NCBI GenBank assembly: GCA_026214975.1
Contig: CM047807.1
Location: 69,729,824-69,793,823, forward strand
Direction: 5' to 3'
Length of the DNA stretch: 64,000 nucleotides
DNA from: Gentiana macrophylla
Lineage: Eukaryota; Streptophyta; Magnoliopsida; Gentianales; Gentianaceae
The position numbers were made by a program, and so were the translations under genes. Positions 22,051-33,995 of the stretch are shown piece after piece. Each line of letters starts with the position of its first letter. Positions within the stretch are counted from its first letter, which is position 1. The notes below the pieces were generated by a model that saw nothing but the letters and a program-made list of their open reading frames with translations, had not been told where the DNA came from and searched no databases.

Positions 22051-24000
22051 TCCCACTGTTTCTTTTGGAAGAAACACTTCCTCTAGAAGACAGCATGTTT
22101 GGAGACAAACATTTTTGCTCCGCGGACAAGTAAATAATATCTAGCGTGCTTGCTAAAATATTCCACAAAGTTGCATATGTCGTACTAAGCTCCAAGCATT
22201 TCTGACTTTGCCTATGACAACTTCAAATCATCGGTTAAGATAGATTCGACATTATCCTCTTCCATATCTAATATGGAATTTATTCAACATTTATTCTTTG
22301 GAACTCGGTTAAGTATAAGGGCACTATCCCGAAACGGGTAAGGGATACTTCACATGGCTTGTGTCACACCTTTATCATATAAAGTGTTGTTTCCATTTTG
22401 GGAACACAATCTAATTGCGTATCCTAAAGATAGTATCCTTCAAGGGAGAATCTAATTCTATTTCAGACGTCTTCTGAAACACCCTACAGATATTAATTGC
22501 TTCAATCCAATTGAAGATTAATTCCTAAGCAGTTCATCAACCTCATATTCGTACTAGCTCGAACTTTTCGGGCTTTCCGAATTATGCATTTCACTGAGTA
22601 CACTTGACTATTTCTAAATATAGTCGTAGAGATTAATAAACAATTATTTGTGGCATTAATTGCCACAAGCCAACAAACATCGGTATGTTTAGGATTTGGA
22701 CAACTTTCAAGATTTTGTAACATTTTCATAAAAGTGTATTTTAGTCATCTTTAGATAAGATACGTATTACTCACATGATTCATAACCACATGGTTCAGAC
22801 GTTATCAAAATGACATCTGATCACACGATTCCCCTCCATAGAGACTATGTCTAGAACGACCACCAAATATTAAGGATAATAACCATATAAACATTTAGTT
22901 GAGATTTCATCACATATATCAACTATATAGTGACAACAATCTAGTATGTTAGATTCAGTGACTTTTCAACTTTATCGGAATAACATTTATTCTTTACAAT
23001 TGAATATATATGTCTACTAAATCCTAACAAGCAACTGAAAACATGTTCTTCATAAGAACCGGAACATAATAACATTTATTTAGTTCCCTTATCAGTTTAC
23101 TAGATCCAAAATATGGTAAGTGTCACAAAGTTTGCTTCACCTTCCATGCCTGCATTTAATCTTTCTAATTTAATCACACTCATAAGATATCATATATCTT
23201 AGAGTCAACTTTGAACTTAGATAGATTTATCTAAACTCACTTTCCTAGAATCGAAACTTCAATAAGTTCTTTATTTAAGCACATGCCCTAACTTTCCTTT
23301 TTAATCCTTTAAGCACTTGAAAAATGTTTCTTATTGTAGTCTTCATAAGACTTAAGAAAGATCACAAGAGCCATGTCTTTAATTTTCTTTCATAAAGAAA
23401 ATCTAAAGTTTATTAAATAGTTTATTTAACCTTTTGAATCGTATTCAAAACATTGACTATTTAATTAACCTTTAAGCAATGATATAATTAAGTTGATATT
23501 TAAATCTTACAATTTTGAAAAATACCTTTCCAAAATTAGATGTGGTCATTCTTATCCAACGTTTGAGTTAATTGTCACAGAATGATTAATTTGTTGAAAC
23601 TTATTTCAAATGATTTAATCATATCACGAGCTTCCGCTTTCATTAATTATTAAAGCCTTGGAGTAATCCATCAAATATGTAGTCTCATTGTCTCTAACTA
23701 CTATAACGGGATTGCTCGTGTCATTGCTTATTTTTAAAGGATTAAAATTACTTAACCATACTTGAGAACTTTTCTCAAATGTAACAGTCATAATTTGGTT
23801 TTACTAATCGAGAACTAAAAACATAAATATAAAAGTTTGCTAAACACTACAACATAAAATAAAGATAAAAGAGTGTTGTTGTTTATACACGCAAAATCAA
23901 AAATGGTCTTTTGTTTTATGATTTTGCTCCCACTAGTCAACTACTCCCAATAGAATTTCAAGAATATTTTCAAAATTCTTTAGTGGCCAAGATCCCATCT
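22051..24000 (-). other. Decayed Copia-2 interior (gag to integrase position), no readable frame
   Basis: AT-rich sequence between the leader and the RT remnant. By position it should hold gag, protease and integrase, but I could not recognise their motifs. The short frame at 22729-22502 contains CWLVAINATNNC-type residues without clear homology. Confidence 0.5.
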
Positions 24001-24330
24001 GGTTACCCCGATTCCCGACGAGGGCTGATCAACCGGAATAATTCGAAAGGTAGGTAACACTTTACCAATCACATCTCTATGTGACTCTTTGTCGTTGACT
24101 AGTCAACTCTTTGACAATTCACGTCTTTATGTGGTATTCAACCCATTGTCTCTAAAATAAGACGGTCCTGATGAGGGCCAATCACCGCCATACTCTAGTC
24201 AAGTCATAACCCAATATTCGCGAAATCTCATACAATCATATCTCAATAACGACGATATACCCGAGGTAGGTCAACTCCCGACGAGGGCCGATCAATTAGA
24301 TCCGAACAAGGGCTCTTCACCGTCGCTATA
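24001..24330 (-). repeat. Recurring CCCGACGAGGGC motif in the Copia-2 leader
   Basis: CCCGACGAGGGCTGATCAA, CCTGATGAGGGCCAATCA, CCCGACGAGGGCCGATCAA and CCGAACAAGGGCTCTTCA occur at about 24015, 24166, 24268 and 24302. They are spaced unevenly, like a degraded leader repeat. Confidence 0.5.
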
Positions 24331-24750
24331 ATATTGGGAGACAATATTTTGACTTGATTTTCGTTGTGGAAGTTTTTACGTAAATTAATTCACTTAATTA
24401 ATTTAATTACGGTCTCATCAAATATATGTATCTCTATAAACATACATCCTATACATTTATCTAGATCGTGCCTAGCCATGCATCTATCGTAACATATAAA
24501 ATAAATACAAGCACAAAATAAATAAATGCGTAAAGTAACTGGTATTATCATGGACTTTTCTTAGGTGCGGTTTCGAATACAAACTGACGAAACCGCGAGT
24601 CACAATCTAAAGGTATCTGCAACCGCCAATAGGATCTTTAATGCGATATCTCCAATGGGATCTTTATTCTTCTTTCTTTGGTCTCCATCCTCTGTTCCAT
24701 TCTTGTTACATTTAATTCTCTATTAAAATAAATACACCCACCGCACACCC

Positions 24751-24765
24751 GGGGGGGGGGGGGGG
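24751..24765. repeat. G15 homopolymer
   Basis: A run of fifteen G directly follows CACACCC. Such a run is rare in AT-rich sequence and may be collapsed or extended by sequencing. Confidence 0.9.
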
Positions 24766-25250
24766 CAACGGGAATGGGATAAATGCAGAAAATAAACTAG
24801 GTCACGTTTTTCATAACGGCCTAGGACACTTTTTAAACCAATAGAAAAATTAAATCATTCACATCTATCCTATCGGTTGAGTCCATGATCAATCGGGGTC
24901 CATATAATCATATTATATCTACTATATCTAATCCATACAATGACATTTTATGAAAAAGATAACTTAAAATTTAACTACATGCGTCTTAATTAATCAATTA
25001 ACGTTTAATGTATTAAATAATTTTATTCAATCAATTAACTAATTATCATATAATTAATTAAATGATTTTAATCGAAATAAAATTAACGATTAATTTTAAA
25101 CCGATTTCAATTTTAATTTTAATTAATTAGAACTATTCCAAAAATAAATCAAAATTAAAATTAGGTCTCTTTTGTTTCTTTCCTTTTGATTCCTAATCAA
25201 AAGGGATGCCTTTGGTTTCCTAAACCAAAAGGTATCTCCCTTGGCCCTTT

Positions 25251-25515
25251 CCAAAATCAAAATTTTGAAAATGGCCTAGGCCTAGGCCTTTTTTCCGAAA
25301 TCAAATATTTTGAAAAGGGCCTAGGCCTATTCCAAACAAAATTTGGAAAAGCCAATATTTTGGTTAATATGTCTGGCCACTTTCCAAAATAAAAATTTTG
25401 AAAAAGGCCTTGGCCTAGGCCTTTTTTTCCAAATCAAATATTTGGAAAGGGCCTAGGCCTATTCCAAACAAAGTTTGGAAATGCAATTATTATTTTAATG
25501 CCATGTGGCATCCCA
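25251..25515 (-). repeat. Two 133-bp tandem units with GGCCTAGGCC palindromes in the Copia-2 leader
   Basis: Units start CCAAAAT at 25251 and 25384. Each contains one or two AGGCCTAGGCCT palindromes and paired CCAAA/TTTGG boxes, so each could fold into hairpins. The units lie between the primer-binding site and the decayed gag of Copia-2. Confidence 0.8.
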
Positions 25516-25837
25516 ATGACCCAAACTATTTGAGCTATTAGTTAGCCACAAGACACAACTAAACAAATGAGATATTAATCACAACTATGAACCATATAGA
25601 AACACAAAATACACAAAACAAAATTTGGAGATCCACCAGCTTTGACCGATCAAATGACGCCGGCAGCAGGTTGCCCTGCCTCCCCCGCCGCCAGTCGGCC
25701 AAGCACCACCAGATCTCAGATTTTTTCTTTTCGTGTATCGTTTTGCAAATCAAAAATATTTCATGTTTTAACTACGTGATTTAAACGAAAAAATTAACTA
25801 CGCAAATTAACATGCTTATTGCTTAAGCTCGAAGCTC

Positions 25838-25849
25838 GCTCCGATACCA
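25838..25849 (-). other. Primer-binding site of Copia-2
   Basis: On the minus strand it reads TGGTATCGGAGC next to the right LTR, the initiator-Met site with CAG read as CGG. Confidence 0.85.
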
Positions 25850-25850
25850 C

Positions 25851-27763
25851 TATTAGGAAATCTACGCGGGAACGCAGCGGAATTCAAAACTTTATATCCT
25901 TTGACCAGGACCGCCTTCGTTTAAATAATAAACAAATAAGCTAGTAGACGGTGGTTACCTTGCTTGATCTAAAAGATCGACGCTTTGACCGTCTAATGAG
26001 AGTAGTTGTGCACGGAGCCGTCCAAGTGTTCTTCCTCTACCACTAGTCCACACGAACAACCCGCCGGAATCCACCATTGGATTGCTACTAGAAAAATCCG
26101 GCTGCTATACCGGTCTTTTCACTCTCTCTAAGAAGCTCTCTATTTTTCACAAGAACTATTAGCTCTTGGAGTTGTGATGTACAAAAGAGCATGACACCCA
26201 CTTCCTATTTATAGGGAAAGTGGCGCCCCAGACAGAGTAGAAAGGAAGAAAACATTTTCCTAATAAAATAAGGAAAATATATTTGATTGATTTATCTCAT
26301 TAATATTCGATATCTTATATTAAATATTTTTCCTAAGATATATATTGACAATATCTTATATTGAATATATTTTTATCCTATTACCATAAATCTATTTTCC
26401 AAAAATCAATTAATATCTAATAATAATATTATGGTAATCTATTAATTAAAATGCACAATTTAAATGTATCCAATACTTCAAAATGGCGTCCCATCCCCAC
26501 TTATTTGGGAATTGAGATTTTCATTAATTAATCTAATACTATGATTAATTAATTTGCAAAATTCATGTGTATCAATATACACAATAATTTCGACATACAT
26601 ATCTAATATATGTATATTTAATTAATCAACATAATTAATATCTTGTATAATATTTATTCATAATAAATAAATACCACCATATTATTTACCACTATAACCT
26701 TTATAGTACGTGATAAATTCTTTCCTTATTTGGTTATCAACTATAACCACATTTTAATCCGGCTAGATGTTCATATGTGTGTGACCCGATAGGCTTTCGA
26801 ATATGTTGGCCGTAGACACAAAGTGCAAATTAGGAAAATGCCCTTCATGCCTAACGATCACGGGATAGCGTCTAGCAACACACCGTGACCCCCAATCATC
26901 GGAAGAGTCAAATGCAATGACTACTACCTTTCATGTGAAACAGTTACCGTGTAAATAGAATCCTATCATTGTAATAATATCCATACGGTCGTACGTCGAG
27001 TGTCGAACATTAACGACCGTATCTTATAATCTGGATATCATGCTCTCTCGAAGTAACTCATTTACTTCCACTTTGCAAAGATTCACGAGAGTAAGACATT
27101 CTTTATAAGAATGCCCTTTCGGATATTCACCCCTACAGATAGGATACGCGATTTCCCTACGACCAAACATGTATACTCTGCATGCTTCTGTATCACACCC
27201 AATCACTACCGCATGATCGCCCCATGGCTAGGGGAAACCTAAATAGTGTCAAAGCATGACAATTCACACCGTGATGCCATGAGGACTCCGGTCCTAAGGA
27301 TAATTACACAACCGCCACATAGTGTGACACTTAACAGTGTAAGTGGGTCAGTCTAACGTACGCATTCTCTAAAACATGTCCACGTATAGTCCAAGTGTCT
27401 CTACACTTCGATAGACGAGATCTATCCCTGCCCTTAAAGACAGAAGACATCTAATACGTGCTAGCATGTTCGTACTATCAACGCCCTGTTTAATAGCACA
27501 TCAGCCTAGAGACATTTAAGTATCAAAACTTATTAAAGTGATTAGAGATCTCATCAACCATAATCTCCTATCATGGTTTCTCTATCACAGTTTAATACTA
27601 AAGACGTTATCATATAACAATTCACAATTGGTTCTTTAAAAGAACACATATATGACAATAGAAAAGCCATTTAATATATGTATAAACACAAAGAAATAGT
27701 AGAAATGATCCGACCCGGTTTGATCCGGTCCAACCCGATTGGGTTTAGGACACTATTTCAACA
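25851..27763 (-). repeat. Copia-2 5' LTR
   Basis: About 1913 bp. On the minus strand it starts TGTTGAAATAGTG at 27763. A TATAAATAG box lies at 26213-26205 on the minus strand. It is followed on the right by the CCTCA duplication. Confidence 0.9.
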
Positions 27764-27768
27764 CCTCA

Positions 27769-28640
27769 AACCCAGAGATGGAATCAACTAACCGATCGAT
27801 TCGAGGAAGTTTATAAGGATCCTTCGGACAAGCCTTGTTGATGTCCGTGAAGTCGACACACATCCTCCACTTGCCATTATGCTTCTTTACTATAACTATG
27901 TTCGCTTGCCAAGTGGGGTAGGCCAGCTCCTTTATGATCCCTACTTGAAGAAGCTTTCCGACCTCTACCTTAACCGTGGCCTCTTTCTCTGTTGTGAATT
28001 GTCGAGCCCGCTGCTGTATGGGTTTGAAAGTAGAGTCGACGTTGAGATGAATGAGGCGACGCCGGCTGGACTCCTCTTATGTCCGTAACCACCAGCGAAT
28101 GCATCTAGGTTTTCTTTGAGCAGCTTAATCAAAGTTTCTTTTTCAGAGGGACTCAGATGAGCTCTTATTTTGATCTTTTGTTCGAGATACTTATCGTTGA
28201 CAATCACCTCGACCAACTCATCCTCGACTGTGAAATCGGGCACATCCCTGACTTGCAAAGTTTCATATTCCACTTTGATAGGCATGGGTTCTCCTACCAC
28301 CCTGATCATATTGATGTTCACCATATCATCAGGTTGTTCTATCCAGGCATTCTTATTCGCCGTCCTCATTTCATGTATATAGGTGAGGACGGTTGTGGGT
28401 TCGCTGATTGATGTTCTGACCCTATCCCCGACGTAAAACTTTGCCCGCTGATGCGGGATGGATGTGACCATCTGAAACTATTTTAATGTTGGCGTTCCGA
28501 TTATCATGTTGTAATTTGATTGGATATCGACCACGAGAAATGTTACCTTTTTAGTCCGGAAAGGTGCATAATCTCCCATCTGCACATCTAAGTCGACGGC
28601 CCCCTTGACCTGTTTTCTTAGGCCCGCCCACTGACTTAAA
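27769..28640 (-). pseudogene. Tat-1 protease end, linker and N-terminal half of RT
   Basis: From right to left: VTFLVVDIQSNYNMIIGTPTL (end of the aspartic protease, about 28560-28480), a linker with an open stretch of 168 codons (28471-27965) that includes LSPSEKETLIKLLKENLDAFA, then after a frameshift the RT start with YPTWQANIVIVKKHNGKWRM, CVDFTDINKACPKD and LPRIDRLVD. It stops at the CCTCA target of Copia-2 and continues at 18510. Confidence 0.87.
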
Positions 28641-29777
28641 CTCAACTATAAACTTGTTTATCAAATCGTCCTAAGATATAATAAAAACCGAAGGGAGACC
28701 GCGGACCCATGACGCCGCTCTATCCTGCATCGACCCCACAAAAGCTATGCACCACGCCTCACTGCTAGGCGTACACATACTGATCCTACTCTGGAAGGCT
28801 GAGAGTCAATCCAAGGGGTCAGTAGCTCTATGATAATTAGTAAAATTCGGGTAGAGTACCACCTCTCGAGGCCGCCTACAAGATGTTCGGATGAAGGACG
28901 CCGGTACCCCAGGTAGGATTAACCTCTTTTCTGGTCCTACCCATTTGCAATTCCTCTATCTGCTTTCTCATTATACCCATCTCATCCTTATTCTCTGGGA
29001 TAGTTAGGAGTTGTGTATAACTTTCCTCAGCCTGTGATTCCCTCTGTCCTTCCACGCGTGTACGAACCTGTCGGGGATTTTTAGGCCGTCCTGGGGCTGC
29101 TCCGCAGTCGTCGACCACAGGCCCTAAACGGACTAATGCTGATTTCCTTCCCATATTTGGTTGATAAGTGGCATGACTGCTCCCCTCTCTCTCTGACCGC
29201 TAAGGTTGAGCTGTTTTCTGTGCGTTCAGAGTGGGTTGTATCTCCGTCGGTGCTGTTATAGGGGAGATAAACATGTGGATAGGTTGAGGGGGCAGACCTT
29301 CCACAATGAGTAGCATGTTACCCACACGTATTTCCTCTACGCATTCCATATGCGCCTGAAGAGCTACCGTATAAAGGCTTTGTTGTAAGGGTGTTCCCCC
29401 TACTGAGACTGCTTCCTGCTCGTCATTCGGACGAGAGGCCCTGTCAATACCTTTCCTACGGCTCTTTCTAATCGCCGCCTCATGTATCTCATGGACTCGG
29501 GTCCTTTCCCTTATATAAGCCTGCATATCGGCCGTGATGTCCTGTCCTGCATCGGCCCCGGCGGATAGAACTCTCTCGCTTGTTTTCTCCTTGGCGTGTT
29601 TCGCGCTCCACGTGAAGGGCCCTGGTTGCCCGCCTTAGTCGGTATAGTAGGTATCATGTTTTTCCCGCCAGTCATGTTTGGCCAAGATATTTTACAGATA
29701 TTTTGCTTGACATTTTTTGGTACAATATCCTCCAATTTCCCAAACTGATATTTTTCCCCAGGTGACTTAACAACCAA
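28641..29777 (-). pseudogene. Tat-1 gag (broken)
   Basis: Three consecutive minus-strand frames are readable: 29777-29511 (basic, N-terminal), 29526-29200 (RERTRVHEIHEAAIRKSRRK) and 29154-28876 (a charged stretch ending MRKQIEELQM). A weak gag core with WCIAFVG and RSPSVF-type remnants follows at 28870-28640. It is placed between the primer-binding site and protease, as expected for gag. Confidence 0.65.
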
Positions 29778-30090
29778 ACACCTCTCGTATTACTTGAAGA
29801 TCTGAAACTGACCAAGAGTACATACACCAACCTAGGTATTAAGAAGAACTCATATGTGAGTTTATGAAGACGTTCCTTTGAGTAGAGACGGTTTGGACGG
29901 AAATTGGTGATCCTTGCTCTGAGTTTGTTGCTGAGATGACAAAAACGAAGACTTCTAGGCTGGATTACCCCAAGAAATCAAAGCATTTGCTGATCAGAGA
30001 ATCGAAGAAGGTTGTTGACCTCGTCGGCGACACTGTGAGACCGAATTTATGGTGGAGCAAACTCTTCAAAGATGCTGAATGATAATGATT
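29778..30090 (-). other. Tat-1 untranslated leader
   Basis: This stretch lies between the primer-binding site and gag. I see no open frame or repeat of note. Confidence 0.6.
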
Positions 30091-30110
30091 TTCCCGGTAA
30101 CGGAGCCAAC
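30091..30110 (-). other. Primer-binding site of Tat-1
   Basis: The minus strand reads TTGGCTCCGTTACCGGGAA next to the LTR. It resembles the TGGCGCCGTTGCCGGGGA site used by Athila elements (tRNA-Asp-like) with a few changes. Confidence 0.65.
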
Positions 30111-30788
30111 TGAATTGCGGTGAATACCAGATTTACGGTAACAAGTTTATATCGAGGATATATGGCTATATATGAATGATTCCTCCGGAGAGAAGGTGGT
30201 GGATATCAAGAACAAGGCTGTCGGATTACCGCTTTATGAGAGAAAACACGAGTGAGTCGACAAATTGACAGAGTACCTTTGTGTATTAGTTCTTGGATGC
30301 TTTTTATTACATTGTGATCCCATATATATAGGCTAGTACTAAGTCGGTCGACTAAGTCGGTTTACTTTTCGTGACAAGACAATTAAAAGGATATAATTAG
30401 AGATAATCAAGCAAATAATACAAGTGGACCGGCCAGCTGTCTTGAGAATTATAGCGGACAGCGGACTCTGTTGTAGGTCGGACTCATATCTGCCTTGTCT
30501 TGATGTCAGCCTGATTATACGGGTAGAAATCACACGGAGTGGAGGGGTCCGACTTACGACCATCGGACAAGTTCCGGCTTACAGATTGCGGACAAGACCC
30601 GACTAACGAACGGCAGTTAGGGTCCGTCCTACGAGCTGCGGACTGAGCGGATGGGGGCCCAAGATCTGTTATTGGGCCATGAAAACAGGCCCACTCTAGA
30701 TGAACAAGGTCCCAATCTAGTTCGGGTATATCACTTCTTATCCCAGATTTTTGGATTCTTCCATAGCTGTAAATTTCATCTTTCAGCA
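30111..30788 (-). repeat. Tat-1 5' LTR (678 bp)
   Basis: On the minus strand it runs from TGCTGAAAG (or TGAAAG, 30785) to CAATTCA and carries CTATATATA at about 30328-30337 as TATA box. Repeated CGGAC/GTCCG motifs fill the middle. The right border falls within the gag of Copia-3. Confidence 0.7.
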
Positions 30789-30829
30789 AGTGTGTAAAGC
30801 TCTCAAAACTCTGACATTGACCTCATTTC

Positions 30830-31350
30830 TTGTGTTAACAATGTTTCGTAATGCCAGTTCATTTGTATGGCATTGAACCATCATTCCATTTGATCAATTG
30901 TCTCTCCGGGTTTCATCTTAAACTCTTGGAACTTTTTCTTGGCTAATGTGACTTTGCTTTCCTTTATAGAATCTGAGCCTTCACACACGAGTTGTAGCTT
31001 GCTCCATAGTTCTTTAGCCGTTTTGCAATCTTTGACCCTCAGATACATGTTGCTATCAAGTGTTCTGTAGATGATATCAATTGCCACATTGTCAAGATTT
31101 GATATTTTTCGATCATCTGCATTCCATTCACCTTTAGGTTTAGGAACTCTATTTGTACTCCATTGATTTTCTATGCATGAGTGATCTCACGTGCTCCTTT
31201 AGTCAGCACATTCATCATCTCGTCATGAGTTGCTGCCATATATGCCTGCAAACGTCTTTTATAGTCGTCAAATCTGTCTATGCTGCACAGAAGTATTCTG
31301 TTGGCATACTAATTGTTGTCTATGATGCAAACTTGAAAACTGAACTCTGA
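30830..31350 (-). pseudogene. Copia-3 gag N-terminal part
   Basis: The open piece 31087-30881 reads IIYRTLDSNMYLRVKDCKTA, then KELWSKLQLVCEGSD and VTLAKKKFQEFKMKPGETI, the typical Copia gag core. It is closely related to the gag core of Copia-1 (3400-3650). The upstream part (KGEWNADDRK) is readable to about 31150. It is truncated by Tat-1. Confidence 0.85.
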
Positions 31351-31424
31351 AAAAGTTTTTCTAGACTATTCAAAAAGATCAACTAAAGGATAACTTCTGA
31401 ACAGATCCTTGAATGAAGAACACT

Positions 31425-31436
31425 GCTCCGATACCA
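31425..31436 (-). other. Primer-binding site of Copia-3
   Basis: TGGTATCGGAGC on the minus strand, two bases from the LTR: the initiator-Met site with CAG read as CGG. Confidence 0.85.
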
Positions 31437-31438
31437 AT

Positions 31439-33113
31439 TGTTGGTTCCTTGGAAAGGCTGAACACAAGTTTAGAAGGGGTGAATAAACTTCTCCCTAAAA
31501 ACTTTGCAGAGTTGAGATAACCGAGCTGAGAAAAAGGACTGCTGATGTTTTCTACAACTGAGTTAAATGCAGCGAAATTAATGTATAACCTTTTTTAAGT
31601 TAAGTTAATATTTTGAAAATATGCTGAGCTGAGTTTTGGTGCAACTCAGCTTTGTGCTTGGTGTGAGTCCAATCAGTTTGCAAGTCAGTAAATGCTAGAA
31701 CAAGTAAATTAAATAACTGAAAGTAAATGCTTAAAGTAAATATGCAGAAATAAAAACACAAAGAATTATAAAGGTTCCAAGTGGTGTAATCATGTCAGTC
31801 ATCTCTTTCCCTATGATGTAGGAGGAAAATTTCCACTAGACTTCTTGAGGTTACAACGGTTACAAAAAGTCCTAGTTGATTGTCCTTGACTAATCCCTAG
31901 CTTCATAATCTAAACACTTGAACAATAGGTTGAATTGCTTCTCTCCAAATGCTTCACTGGTCCTTAAAGGGTTGGATTGCCTCTTCACTAGCTCCACCAC
32001 CCACAGTCTTCCTGACTGCAAACATCTGTCCTTGACACCCTAGATTGGATGCTTCACAGTCCAGACCTTTGATAAAATCAAAGTTAGGTTGAATCAAGAA
32101 AGTTATTCTGACTTTTTTGAATCTTCTAGTGTTGGTTCTTGATTGATCTTGAATGCTTGAACACTTAGAAGATTTTCTGGATTTGTCTCTTAAGTTCGAA
32201 TATAACAGCAATGACTTAGCAAAAACTCACAGAACTTAGGCTAAAAAACTTGTAGCTTCGATGTGCAAAGGTTGTTGTAGGTGCTTGATCCTTGTTGCTA
32301 CATCATTTATTTACAAAGAGAAATCCAACGGTCATATTTTGAATTCCTTTACGTTCATATTGGATTCCATGGAATATGCTATCATGTTGTCAGATATGTC
32401 AGTGTCCTCCTGACATGTCAGACATTCAACCAATTAGAATGCTTGCTCTTCAACGTTCGAATGGTTCTTCAGTTTAACTAATTGGTTGATTTGTATACTT
32501 TGTTGAGCTGACTTTTGATTTACTCAGCTTTCATTAAATAACTGAATTAACTCAGTTTTTAATCTTCTTCAAAACTGAGTACTTCTTATTTATCTGATCT
32601 TGAGTTTTTGAGAGATCAGAGTACACCACTTTTATCTTATTGACTAAGATCAAATTGTCCTTATGGATTTTAGACCTTCAATACAAGGTATATAAAGTCA
32701 GTCCAGGCCATCACTGACTTATCTGAATTCTAACTTTATATCCTCGGCTTAAGTCTTCATAAAACTGAGTTTGTCCCCTCTGCATTCAGTCTTCAAACAG
32801 AGTTTGATCCCTCAGCCTTCATAACTGAGTTTGTTCCCTCAGCATTGAGTCTTCGGTTTTGGATATGGACAACTGAGTTTGATCCCTCAACGAACCATTC
32901 TTGATTAGATTTTAGCTTTAGTCCTAGACTCCACTAAAACCTATTCTATTACAATCCTTGTCTGATATAACCTATACAAAATTAGACTCTAATAAAACAT
33001 CTTTTAGCTTTTCACTATAACAGCTAGTTTCAGTACACTTCATCAATGAGGTTTAAACAAACAACTAAATAGCAAGTGATGAATCATCATCAAAACTCAA
33101 TTTAATTTCTAAG
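31439..33113 (-). repeat. Copia-3 5' LTR
   Basis: About 1.67 kb. On the minus strand it ends CAAGGAACCAACA. The start, near TTAGAAATTAAATTGAG with a GATGATG segment resembling the Copia-1 LTR start, is approximate. A run of GAGTTT(G/T)..CCCTCAGC-type units lies at 32750-32900. Confidence 0.65.
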
Positions 33114-33269
33114 AGATTTTCGTCAAACCAACTCATAAATAGTCTTGAATCACCTTAAAATTTGCAAACCTTTAAAGTTGTAAGAGCTTTGACTTCAACC
33201 CAACCCGAAACAAAACAAATTTTTTATTGGTTTTTCTATTAATTTAATTCTGTTTGCGACAATTGCGAC

Positions 33270-33660
33270 ATAATGTCATTCTCACTTCGGATTTTCTGCA
33301 CAAGAGACGTATCTCTCCCAGCCCTGTTTGTCAGCTTTGTGAGACACATGACGAGACCACGATACATGTTATGCGAGACGGCTCTTAGGCGAAACAGGTT
33401 TGGCTCAATATGATTCCTGGTACCGCCTACTCAACCTTCTTTGGGATGGATTCCATTAGCAATCGGGTTGATTATAATTTGTGTTATTCGGGTGCTCTTC
33501 ACTTTGATATGGAATTCTGGAGATACGTATACCATGAAACGATTTATGGTATATGGTTTTGGCGCAATAAGATGGTTCATGAAGAAAATGTTTTGCATCC
33601 TCCTTGCATGTGTTCATTTCTAAAACTATCAAAAGGGCTAAAGATCTACGTTTAGCTTGG
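33270..33660 (+). pseudogene. L1-type LINE fragment (zinc-binding RT tail)
   Basis: The translation gives HKRRISPSPVCQLCETHDE, then TTIHVMRDGS, a stop, AKQVWLNMIPG and ETIYGIWFWRNKMVH. This is the C-terminal zinc-binding region of plant non-LTR reverse transcriptases (CxxC...H), common as isolated scraps. The stop at about 33386 and the lack of upstream RT show it is dead. Confidence 0.75.
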
Positions 33661-33995
33661 ATTTTACCAAATGTTACTTAGAAAAATGGGTAGCCGTTCA
33701 GTTCTTTTTCTTCAAACAGTTGTGAATGTTACTTGTGAGTTTTTAATACAAAGATCATTTCTTAAAAATAATCTTTTCGCTTTTGTTTGGTTTGGTTTAA
33801 GATTTTATAAACCCGATTCAACAACTAGTATGAAAAAACTGAACTCAACCGAGCCCGACCCAAGAGGGAAATACATGTGTGGAGAGTATATTTTGATGTG
33901 AAGTGACGAGTAAAACGATCAGAACCATATGGTTTAAATACACAATAAAACTGTGTGCTTTCTATTGCTCTACACGATGTCTCCACACGTGTGAA

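Larger units (their letters stand above)
18516..27763 (-). mobile_element. Copia-2: old 9.2-kb Copia element inserted in Tat-1 RT
   Basis: LTRs of about 1.92 kb (18516-20440 and 25851-27763) flank a 5.4-kb interior on the minus strand. A primer-binding site adjoins the right LTR, and the left LTR is preceded by the purine tract AGTCCAAGTGGGAGA. A CCTCA duplication flanks it, and the Tat RT frame continues across it. No pol frame is open: RT and RNase H survive only as translated fragments. The LTRs differ by ordinary substitutions and small indels as well as CAG-type changes, so it is older than Copia-1. A second, plus-strand copy lies at 48665-51617. Confidence 0.9.
1..30788 (-). mobile_element. 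Tat-1: Tat-lineage Ty3/Gypsy retrotransposon, nested host of three insertions, 3' end outside window
   Basis: In minus-strand order it shows 5' LTR (30788-30111), primer-binding site, gag (29777-28640), protease and first half of RT (28640-27769), second half of RT, RNase H, a second archaeal-type RNase H, integrase (18510-14347), a repeat-rich 3' non-coding region, and an ORF on the opposite strand (1-1490). The dual RNase H and the antisense ORF beyond pol are known Tat-lineage traits. Copia-1, a solo Athila-type LTR and Copia-2 are inserted in it, each with a 5-bp duplication. Removing these leaves roughly 8 kb. The 3' LTR must lie to the left of base 1. Frameshifts and stops indicate it is no longer autonomous as sequenced. 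Confidence 0.85.
30789..33113 (-). mobile_element. Copia-3: 5' LTR and gag of a Copia element, interrupted by Tat-1
   Basis: Minus-strand order is LTR (about 33113-31439), primer-binding site (31436-31425), leader and gag (about 31350-30790). Gag ends abruptly at the Tat-1 LTR, so Tat-1 probably inserted here and the rest of Copia-3 lies left of the window. The right LTR border is approximate. Confidence 0.75.

Noticed and set aside
24160..24190. CTGATGAG resembling a hammerhead ribozyme core
   Set aside because: No partner GAAA core or closing stems at proper spacing; the motif is one of the CCCGACGAGGGC-type repeats.
28157..28411. Plus-strand frames of 84 and 70 codons
   Set aside because: Opposite to the Tat-1 protease-RT linker; no motif.
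33410..33655. Independent 81-codon gene
   Set aside because: It continues the L1-type zinc-binding tail across a stop, so it is part of a LINE fragment.
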